Source: Ciona savignyi
Lineage: Eukaryota; Chordata; Ascidiacea; Phlebobranchia; Cionidae
NCBI GenBank assembly: GCA_000149265.1
Contig: CH002693.1
Span: forward strand, 69,288 to 133,287
Reading direction: 5' to 3'
Length of the DNA stretch: 64,000 bases
The notes under the pieces: model-generated
The model's database searches: none
Seen by the model: the letters and a program-made list of their open reading frames with translations, nothing else
What the model was told of the DNA's origin: nothing
Position numbers and translations under genes: made by a program
In this document: positions 34,997-45,500 of the stretch, in pieces
Layout: each line of letters begins with the position of its first letter
Position numbering within the stretch: position 1 is the first letter of the stretch

Positions 34997-36360
34997 CAAA
35001 GAATCGTGCCATACCTAACCCCTCCACCCCATGACTGATAAAAAAACCTGTTCAGCCAAATCTAAAATCCATGTCAGTTCCTTATCCGCTTGGCCGAATT
35101 GAACCGTGATAAAAACACACGATTTGGGGCTTTATATACCAAGCGTTGTGACAGACAAATAATGGAAGTAATGATTGACTACTTCTACATTAAACATCTG
35201 TCAAATTTTGAAATCGAATTCCGCAGGTTATAGATTGAAATAGCTGGCCTTGAAGTTTTGTCTCAGATAATGATTAAGTACCTTAAATCTACATAAATAT
35301 AAATGGGATTTCTCTTTATATTATTTGTATTTATATATAATATATTACGTCTGCGGTGAAAGTTCGATTTTCCATCAGTCATATTGATTATTTAACGTTT
35401 TTTCGCTTCGCAGCACATTGGACCGGAAAGGCACGCTCGGGCGGGAATGAAGCGCCAAATCTCGCCGGGCATCTGCTATTTACCCCGATGTCACAAACGC
35501 AAATAACTTGTGGTGAGAAAATGACGGATACAATCTCATCCATTCAAGGACATAACAATTCCCTTTGTGGTGTATAAATGGTCACGCGATTCTTTCGTGA
35601 CGTCTTCTGTTTATCGCGGGAGATATAAAAATGGACATATGCCGACGAGAGTGCGATATTTACACTATGGTGAACGCGTATTTACGTACTGTAAAATCTC
35701 AGGTATTTTAAACAGATTTAACGATTTTGAAATAATGGACCTCCGATATTTTTGATACGCCAGCTCTTTAACGTAATGGTATGTCCACAATTACGTGCGC
35801 TACAGCAATCAAAGAACCAGATAAGATGAGCAAATTCCAGTGATTAAAGGCTTTATAGTATATTGCCCTTTCAATCACAGAGTTAAAAAATAGAGTAAGA
35901 AACGATACATTTTTAAATAACATTTTCTGAAGGCGAAAATGGTTCCAAAGACCTGATAAGCCTTTTAGTTCTATAAGACGGTAATTGGGGGTAACAGTAG
36001 CTGTAATACTCCTTAAAGTAAAGTTGTACATACTTACTCACAGGGTTAAAAAAAACAAAGAGCGAAATATATAATTCTTTTACTTTTCAATTCCTAAAAA
36101 AACAGACATATGACCCTGCAGGCCTTATAGGCCCGCTTGTTCTATTAAATTAGTAATAGCGTGACGACAGTATAAAAAAAACTTGCGACGGATGAGATTT
36201 AAACCCACGACCTAAACCTTTTTGTTTCCTATGCTCTAACCGGCTTAAGTATCTTTACTGCAAATCAGGATTAAGCGGTTGATCTGAATGTATAAAACCA
36301 TATATTTGGTTGTGTTTTCATTTCCGCAGTAATACACATAAGAAGTGGTAAATATGGGCC

Positions 36361-36690
36361 AACACTAAAATGTGGGAAAGAGGGAAGGAGGGAAACTGCT
36401 CACTAAAACTATTCAAACTAATTGCAACACTGCCTTAAACACTACTCTCAACCCCAGAAGTAACCCTAACCCCATGTTTAAAACTAACTCTAATGTCATC
36501 GCCGCTCGTAATCTCAACAAGCATTCTTCTCTGCAATTGTATGGAATTGGTTGTTACTTTTACTATTAAAGATGTTTAGTGTGCCCCTGTCGCAAAACGA
36601 GAAATGCTAACTCCAACCCCATGTTTAAAACTAACTCTAATGTCATAATCCTTATTTTAGTGAGCAGTTTCCTTCCCCGTAAATGTAAAA
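36361..36690. mobile_element. Foldback MITE (GGGAGG-arm family) with internal duplication
   Basis: The left arm is AACACTAAAATGTGGGAAAG with AACTGCTCACTAAAAC; the right arm is TTTAGTGAGCAGTTTCCTTC. CCCCATGTTTAAAACTAACT followed by CTAATGTCAT occurs twice (about 36471 and 36618), with an unrelated stretch between them. A second element or a gene conversion step is implied. Confidence 0.75.
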
Positions 36691-37355
36691 AAGGACGCCT
36701 TGATACGATTTGAAATATTAATGTAGAATTCCGATTCCTTAAGCAAATATCCACTTTACCTGATTAAGTTAAAGCCACAAGCATTTAAATTGACATTGGC
36801 AGTCTATGAGAATCGGTTAATTAGGTACTTTCCCTTGCTATAATTTGCATTAACATTTGGCACTGTTGGAAAACGAGTGCGGCCATCCGAACAATTGTCT
36901 TTCCCAAGAGATTCATAAAATTGATTTCCAAAACGCATTATCTAAGGGCGGAAAGAGAAAACACGGGTGTGGCGGAAAACTAAATTAAAGATTGGACAAT
37001 TACGGTTACCATTTTAGCCGAAATAAGTGGCGATGTCAGTTTTAGATTTAGCTTGGGAGACATCCCTTTTATTTCCTTATGTTAAACATTTTTTTTAAAC
37101 GGGAATTGATGACGGGCTCAAATAGACCAATTGACAATATTCTGTAAGCTGTACGGTTGCATTACTCATTCGGTCAAACGACCACAATAGGTTTCCGTTT
37201 TTTTCTATTAAATGGATTGACTGGGTTTAAGCAATCTTCACTAACTAACTGTCTTGCCCAGGTCCACAATTTTACAGCTAGTATTGCGTATGATTATGAA
37301 TGCAGTGTATTGTGTATGATTCACGCGTTTCTTTAATTATTGTCCATTCTATCCT

Positions 37356-37652
37356 GGAGGATAGGATAGGATATTCATGTTTATCCCCGTGAATGGGAAA
37401 ACCGAGGGGGTTAACACACGGGCAATCACCAGATCACCTCGCGCCCACCGTCGGGTTAGCGGAGCTATTGCAGTGTGTTGTATATGATAGACACGTTTCT
37501 TTAATTTTGTAGAACCCATTAATCCGCTGGGTTCAGGCATGTCCGTAAAATGCCTTGCCCAAGGACACAACCGATTAGCTAGCGAACAGCTTCGCACCTG
37601 CAACCTTTCGATTGAAAGGCGACGCACTTAACCGCTAGACCACCGGGCCGGA
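37356..37652 (-). mobile_element. SINE family A, full length
   Basis: GGATAGGATATTCATGTTTA on one end, TTAACCGCTAGACCACCGGG on the other, and all internal landmarks in between. An older, truncated piece of the same family precedes it at about 37208-37345. Confidence 0.9.
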
Positions 37653-37818
37653 CATGGAGGGCGTAGAAATCACCTTGAAGGGTTTCGTTATCTTGCATCC
37701 ATGTTACAGTTGCTGTTGTCTGTCCGAGACGAAGAAGTTATGCGAAATCCACTCCATATAGCTTTCGGCGTTCCATTTGGCACCTATTTCTACAGATGAT
37801 GTTTCTCTCGTTATTTTC

Positions 37819-37945
37819 AGCCGCATAGCTTAATCGGGTAGAACGTCGGGCGTTCAACCGATAGGTCGTTGGTTCGAAACCCCCAAACCGTTGGTTAGTC
37901 GGTTGAGTTCTTGAGTAAGACACTCAGCAAAGCTCGCCTGGCCAA
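37819..37945 (+). mobile_element. tRNA-like SINE head
   Basis: CGCATAGCTTAATCGGGTAG, then GTTCAACCGATAGGTC and GTTGGTTCGAAACCC resemble the A box, anticodon arm and B box of a tRNA. The next bases TTAGTCGGTTGAGTTCTTGA resemble the SINE A body, so this is a SINE variant rather than a tRNA gene. The putative anticodon loop has eight bases. Confidence 0.5.
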
Positions 37946-37989
37946 TTAATTGTTCGAACTTATTTCATAAAAACTTCTGGTATGGTAGT

Positions 37990-38095
37990 GTACTGGCCGA
38001 ATGTTTACCGATACATGTACCGACTCCTATACAAACGGTCCTGGTCACCTCGTTCTGGAGACGAGCCCATCTTGTGTCCAACTTTGGTTAAATAA
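37990..38095 (+). mobile_element. SINE family B copy
   Basis: GTGTACTGGCCGAATGTTTA, CCGATACATGTACCGACTCC, ACGAGCCCATCTTGTGTCCA. Confidence 0.7.
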
Positions 38096-38106
38096 ATAAA
38101 TAAACT

Positions 38107-38192
38107 TCATACACATATACAACACAATGCAATAGCCGTAACTCAACGGGGCATAGACGGAAGTTGTCAATTTCCCATGTGATATAATTTTC
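38107..38192 (+). mobile_element. SINE family A fragment
   Basis: ACACATATACAACACAATGC, AATAGCCGTAACTCAACGGG and CAATTTCCCATGTGAT match the 3' half of the family. Confidence 0.5.
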
Positions 38193-38710
38193 CTGCGTTT
38201 TTTTGTAAACACATGGTTAACACGACCAATTCATATAGCAACCACTAATATAAAAAACAGACGATCATGTTTTCAAACTGAGTTAGCTATGAACTATCTT
38301 GCCGTTTCCTATTCACGGTCGGGTCCACCAAAAGATTCATCAAGTGGTTGGGAATCCTTTTCAACTCTTTTCTTAACACCAACTCTCGATTTTTCAAAGA
38401 AAAAGAGAGTAAAATCCCCATTAAATTTATCTATCTATACCGACCAAGTATGAAGAAATTTGTTTAAAATAACCGTTTCTTGCTTTTACATGGCTTTGCA
38501 TAGCAATTCCAGAGAAGATTCCTAAGAAATCCTTCAATTTTATTGCAATTCTTTATGTTCAGAAATCTCATCAGCGAAATTGAAATTTTTACATTTAAAA
38601 GTAGAATTATTAAGTAGCATTCAAGGTTTGATGCCAAATTCGGCATTATGACAGGTAATAGTTATGACAGGTAATAGACAGGTAATAGTTAATAAAGAAT
38701 GTGCAAAGTG

Positions 38711-38885
38711 CAACCGAAAGCTTGCGGGTTTGAAACTGGTCGCTAGCTTGTCGATTGTGTACTTGGGCAAGGCACTTAACGGGCATTGCCTGAACCCAGT
38801 GGATTACTGGGTTTAAATTAAAGGAACTTGATAACCCCATTGTTTTTCCCATTTACGGTGATATATAAATATCCTATCCTATCTC
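38711..38885 (+). mobile_element. SINE family A with internal deletion
   Basis: CGAAAGCTTGCGGGTTTGAA, GTACTTGGGCAAGGCACTTA, then a jump to GATAACCCCATTGTTTTTCC and the TATCCTATCCTAT tail. Confidence 0.8.
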
Positions 38886-39464
38886 AAAATACACTGTTAG
38901 TTGATCTTGCTATGAAACCTATAGTGTTTCCAGTTATGCCCTGAACTCATTTCCTGTTAACAAAAAAACAACTTTATGGAATCACTGTTTTAATATATAC
39001 AGCATAAGCGCAGATGCGAAATTATGTGATGCGAAAAAGCGAATTTTCTATAGCGATCGAATTACGGTTTTGACAATTATTTTGCATGTGTGTAATTTTG
39101 CAGATGTCATTTTTTTGCAGATGTCAAATGTTAAAACGTTAGTATGGAATACTTTCACCTGTAAAATTAAAAAACAATATACAGTTAAATGAATACATGG
39201 CGCGGGGTATATGGTTTTCTTATGTACAAGTGCACGGGTTTTTGTTACACAAATGTGCATGAAAAGTTCAATTTTGTGTAAAAATAGTTTTTCATAAACA
39301 ATAATGCTGATTTTGGTTCGAATTTGAAATTTAATTTAGGCAGTTTTTAAAGTATACGGCATGCTCTAGGTATATATACACTCATTAATTGCACAACGGA
39401 CAATCCTAAATTACTCGTTATCGCTAATAATTTGGTGGTCATGACGTCATCAATAGTGACGTAA

Positions 39465-39562
39465 TTAAATCTCGCTCTCGGATTCAGATGACGTAGATGA
39501 TGACGAACTTGACGATGAACTACCGCTCTTTTCACCAATTCGCACTGTCTTGCGTTCTTCAA
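39465..39562 (-). CDS. Intermediate filament exon 11, short tail
   Basis: After a TTTTAG acceptor it reads [13 protein letters not shown], then a block of nine serines, then a Ser/Glu-rich end (SESESEI) and TAA. Joined in phase 1 to the donor in exon 10 it gives [13 protein letters not shown], similar to the conserved tail motif of vertebrate type III proteins. Confidence 0.8.
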
Positions 39563-42500
39563 CTAAAATAGAAAAAAAACACTAAGTTTTTTTTTGTTTT
39601 CTAAATTTATTTAAAATAACGAACAAATTACTGTTAGAAGCGTCTGAATTTAGTTATTGTATGAAAATATGAGAATACATTTATATGCATGGTATTGAAA
39701 TGCAATATATCCAGGCAATAATATGAAAGACTTATTGATTATGGCAGTTTCTAACAAAATATGCAAAGAATTCGACTTGGCAGCCGATTTTTCACGGCAT
39801 ATAAAGTAAACTTGGCACTTTTGTTGCAAAATCCCTGAAAATTTGGCTAAGATTATAAAAGTTTACGATGCTTAAAAATGTAAACCCAAAAATGTACAAA
39901 ATGTTGGTACTATATAAAACAGCTAAAGCAGTTACAGGTGTTACCAACAAAATCCGCATTTAATTAGGTTGGTTCAATCAGTAAACAGCACGACATGAAG
40001 AAATAGTACAATGGCTTTTGCTTGTTAGCATCGTCTAGCGGACGCAAAATGTAATACATAAATGATTACATTTTTGCTTTCAGTAATAAAACTAGAAAAA
40101 CAAAAATATCTACACGAAACTAGTTGAAGTAGTTAATGGATATAATATACGTCTACAGTTCTACAAGCAAGTAAAAATATAGCAGTTTACAACAGAGCCT
40201 TATATCTAAGGTTGGTGGCATAAAAGTACATACAAGTTTCATTTTTGCACAGTTGCATAATTGCTAATACCCAGGTGCTTGGACATCAGACCGACAATTA
40301 TCGATAGAAAATACAAAAAATCCACCAAAACATAAGAGATGATGCATAGTTCTGTTTTTATGATCGAAATGGCATTTTATATTGGTATAAAATGCTTATA
40401 TTGCTATAAAATGCTACTAATATAAAATATACTAATGATAACTAAGATTTACTTCATTCGTACCTTCGATTAACTTGACTGCAACAGTTTGGCTATATGA
40501 ATTGCGTTTTTATCAAAAATAAAAGGGTTAAATCAATCAAAACAGTTTGCATATTCGTGTAAATTGCAAGTTTCAAAGTACGCTTGACGACTTTTTTCGG
40601 AATTATTGGAAAAATAATGATCAAAAGAGGATTGTGCAATATGTTACAGTGTTTTCTGAAAAATACCGTTTTTTGTCATAGTTACGTTAACTTGGCGTTT
40701 CTACGTCATTGTTCAATGACGTCATCGGTTAGCACGTCATTTCCCAGTGGAGAGATCGGCTCACTTTGAGGATCGCAGTCAACACTCCAAACTTCCGCCC
40801 GTGACGTCATTTCCTGGTCCTCTATGACGTTAGCGAGCATTTCGACCAGCTCGTTGTCAACGCTTTGTGACGTATCACGGTTCCCTTCGGGGAAATTCCC
40901 GCTATCATTACCCTCGGGCAGAAGGGTGTAATAACCCTGGTTCATGAGGTATCGGTCACGTGACTTACCGGTAACGACCCTGGTTGTGACTTCACTCGAT
41001 GACGTGTCAGCGATCGCATTCATGCTGGCAGAACTCACATTAATCCTGGAAAATTGACCAAAGTTAAAATGCATAGCCCTCATATAGTCACAGCTTTAAG
41101 CCTTAAACGTTGTATGCCATATTCATACAAACAGATTACATTCACTACTGGTTTTTACATTGATTCTAGAAAAGCGCTCAAAGTCAAAACGCAAAGCATT
41201 TATATAGTCACAACCTTAAACTAAACGTTATATGCACTAGTCATACAAAGAGATTAAACGCACGACACTGGTTCTCACATTGATTTTAGAAATATACCCA
41301 CAGTTAAGATGCGAAGACTTTATATAGTCACAGTCTTACACGTCTCATGCACTAGTCATGTAAAGAGATTAAATGCACTACTGGGTTTTTAAAATTTTAA
41401 GCCGTTTTGCTCGGCTTGCAGACAAATAACATCCTGGATTGGTTTCCATTCCAAGGTAATGCATGACTGTAGCAGTAAGACATGGCTCAAGTAATCTTAC
41501 TCGCTTACTGGTTTAAGAAAACAAGAAAATCGGTATTAAGAAAACCTGATTAAAAAACGAAAAAGTTAATCAAACCTTTTCTGGATTAATGCTAGTAAGA
41601 GACCTGGTTTAACGATTCGCCAAAACCGGGAATTAGTTTAGTTAGGTTTAAAAATGTGTTTAAAGAAATCTGTATACATAGTTTCAATAAATTCTTAATC
41701 TGGAATTTAATCAGGTTTAAAGATCGCGTCAAAAACTGGAAACTTGGTTTAAAGAATTTCCAAACTAGGATTAAGCTAAATCAAAAAAATCGCTTAAACC
41801 TAGATTAAGCTAAATCTAGATATAAATTCCCCATTTCTATTATCATTTTTTTAATTTACCATTATTTCGATTTACCAAAACCAGAAATAAGTTTAATCGG
41901 GTTTTAAAGGGTTTAAAAAAATTGAATACCCGGCTTCAATAATCGCCTAAACTAGAATTAAGCTAAATCGGGTTTAAAAATCGCTTAAACCTAGATTAAG
42001 CTAAATCTAGATTTAAATTCCCCATTTCTATCGTTATTTTTTAATTTTCCATTAATTCACCTGTTTTCCTCCCCTTCTAGAAGGTTCCGATAGGTCTTGA
42101 TTTCGAAATCCAGCGACAACTTGATGTTCAGCAGTTCGTTGTAATCCACCAATTGACGTGCTACCTTGTCACGTGACATCGACAGCTCAGCTTCGAGATC
42201 CTGAATTGTGACGTCGGAATTGTTTTTAAGTAAAAAAATATTATCTGCTAGCAATAACATAAAGGAAGTCAATACGTTAAAACAAGTAAAAATAATAAAC
42301 TTATATTTAATCGATATAGGGTAGGATATTCATGTTTATCCCGTGAATGGGAAAACCAAGGAAGGGGTTTAACACACGGGCAATCGTTAGATTACGTCGC
42401 GCCCACTGTTGGGTTACCGGAGCTATTGCAGTGCTTTGTGTATGATTCTCAAGTTAGTGGAACCCATTAATCCGCTGGGTTCAGGCACAGTCCGTAAAGT

Positions 42501-45500
42501 GCCTTGCCCAAGGACACACCGACTACCTAGCGACCTGCAACCTTTTGATTGAAAGGCAACGCACTTAACCGAAAAACTAACCGGCCGAATAACAGCATAG
42601 AATCTTTTTGTATTTTGAAATCTGTACATTTTTTAGTGTACACCAAAAAGAAGGGGCGGATGGAAGAAGACGAGAAAGGAAACTACTCACTAAAACTTTG
42701 GAAACTATTTAAAACCGTAACACCCTAATCATTATTTTAGTAAGCAGTTTCTTTCCCCTTTTCCCTACTTTCGTATTTCCCTCCCATTATCTTTTCCTCC
42801 TCAAAGGTTAGTTATTCTGTAAAATCCTAAGACTACGGTCCTAAATAGCTATAACGTAATATTGTTTTGGACAAATTTCAACTGGTTTGAAATTAGGTTG
42901 ATATTTCGGTACAAAAACTTATTCGAAGGGGGAACTTGCCATGATCCTGCGTTGGTAGGTTTGCACCTCGTTTTGGTAACGAACATCCAAATCGTGCAGT
43001 TGTCCTTCCATAGATGCACTCTGCAATTTAGCGGAGATTAAAATAGACGAAAGCCTTAAAATATTTAAAATTAAGATTTACCCAGTTTTTTAAACTTGAT
43101 TTATTTTAAACAAGGTTTAAGCGATTCGTTGAACCTGATTGAGCCTACCCCAGTTCAAAGCGATTTTTTTAGTTTGATTTGCCAGGGGATTAAGAACACG
43201 CAGAGTGTAACACGATCGTAGGACTAGAGACGTATTTAACGTCACAGCTCTGGTCAGATTATTATTTCAAGCGTACTCCCACTATTATGAAAAGGACAAC
43301 TCTCTATCAGAGTTAAAAGTTGCATGTAGACTGATTTGTGAAGCATTAAAACATTGGGTTTAGGCAACGTCCGTTAAGTTCATTGTGCACGGACACAATC
43401 GTTTGTTTCGATGTAAAATCTGGGGTAACGACCGATATTTTCTTAGTAGCCTAAAACGACACAATGAACTGGCTGAGTTATTTGATACTGGGTTATTGCA
43501 AAGGCAGTTAAGAGCATTTACCTATCGCACACGCTAATAATGAGTTGTTGCAATCTTACGGAATGTGAAGTTTTCTTTGCGCGTGGTTTTAGATAGTGTC
43601 TAACTTTCAAATTTGCTTAAGTACTAGTGGAACAAAATTAAAACACAGTATCTTAGATGCATCCAAACCACAGTATCCCATTACATTGTTAGATGTGCTC
43701 TCCAGTTCAGTTGTAACACTTTGGAGTTGCCTTCTAAGTTCAAGAACTTCTGTTTTGGACGATTTGCTTCCGTTCACCTCTTCTTTCAGCTGGTTTTGCA
43801 GGTCACCAATCTGCAACCAAAACAAGTTTGGGAATGTAGTAAAACTTTAAACACCCACAATAAACTTATAAAAACATATTGTGCTCACTTAAGCACAGTA
43901 ATGCATCTCATGCCTACAGTCGAGCACAGTAATAAACCTCATATCTTACTTAAGGCAACCTTTTTTTCAAATACCTATAAATTATGCAAAGTAATGTGGC
44001 ACATTAAACAAGTATGTGGGGCGGCATCGAACTAACGACCTTCTGCTTACCTTGGTCTTATAATAGTGTTCGATCTCAATCTTGTTCTTTTGCGTGAGCT
44101 GTTCGTACGCAGCTCGTACCTCCCTAAGCGAGTCGGACAAATCAGTTGTTGGTCCATCTACGCCATCTATCTCCACAGCAGTGTTAGAGAGCTGCTCCGT
44201 CAACACGCGAATGTCCTGTTAAAAATTACAAATTTATAAAAATTGTGAAATTTTACTTTAAATTATTTATGGCGAAATTATTAACGCCGTCGATAGATAT
44301 ATCAATTTGACCATAATGCCGTTCTAAGGGCTGTTTCCATAATTCCAACCGAAAGAATGCAGGTTTGAAACTGGTCGCTAGCTAGTCGGTTGTGTCCTTG
44401 GGCAAGGCACTTAACGAACATTGCCTGAACCCAGCGGATTAATGGGTTCTTCAAAATTGAAGTAACGAGTGAGTCATACACAACACATTGCAATAGCTCC
44501 GGTAACCCGACGGTGGGCGCGAGGTGATCTGTCTGACGTTTGCAGATCGTGTGTTAATCGTCTTGGTTTTCCTATTCACGGGGATAAACATGGATATCCT
44601 ATCCTATTATATGCTGGCGTCCAACGTGAGCAAGTATAAAAAATGCAAATTAATTGTATAAAATTTGGGATTATGCGGCAACGAACGTTCAACCCTTTTT
44701 GATCCTTTCAAGATCTTAAGTCTCCGAAATAGTATTCGAAGCGACTATCGAGGTGGGTGAACTACACATACAAAGACAGCATAAAACACGGACTGTTAAG
44801 TATACAGTGGTTTTGAGTTCGAATCTTGACTTAATAGAAGAAAAAAAACAACGCAAGAAGCACAAATACCTCATCGGTTGTTCTTCTGATGAGATCCAGC
44901 TCTTCTTGGAGCGATTCCACCTTGGTCTCTAGCTCAGTTCTTGCCAGAGTAGCTTGGTCAACATCCTTCCGGAGTGAAGCTGCCTCCTCTTCCGAGAACT
45001 TCCGGTCTTCCTCTTCCCGTTCCAACCTGCAAAGATCATGTAAGATAAGAATGTCCGTAAAGTGCCTTGCTCAAGGACCGTCTAGCTGGCGATCAGTTTG
45101 GCACCTGCAACCTTTTGATTGAAAGGCGAGACACTTAACCGCCAGGCTAAACGGCTGGACGTATATTAGTGCGTTGTTTTTCAGTCGAAGGGTTGCGGGA
45201 TCGAAACTGGTCGCTTGCAAAGATCCTATTTAGTGCGACTCAATAGTGTGGTGGGTAAGTGCGTCGACTTTTAGTTATAAGGTTTTAGATTTAAAACTGG
45301 TCACTAGGCCTAGCCAGTCGGTTGTGTCCTTTGGTAAGGACTCAGTGGGCATTGCCTGAAACCAGTGGATTAATGGGTTCTACCAAATTAAAGGAACGTG
45401 TGAATCATTAACATTACACTGCAATAGCTCCGGTAACCCAACGGTGGGCGCGAGGTGATCTGATGATTGCCTGTGTGTTAACCACCTTGCGTTTTCTCAT

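Larger units (their letters stand above)
33192..39464. other. Region between secreted gene 3 and the intermediate filament gene
   Basis: No supported gene. It holds a hAT-like element, the 46-bp minisatellite, a MITE, SINE copies and AT-rich sequence. The least AT-rich part, 35350-35680, has short open frames on the plus strand but no splice or family support. Confidence 0.45.

Noticed and set aside
37819-37885. Candidate tRNA gene.
   Set aside because: A- and B-box-like sequences are present, but the anticodon loop is irregular, no closed acceptor stem is seen, and SINE A sequence follows.
43596-45122. Plus-strand open frames across the intermediate filament exons.
   Set aside because: They are antisense shadows of exons 5 and 7, whose minus-strand frame matches the coiled-coil rod.
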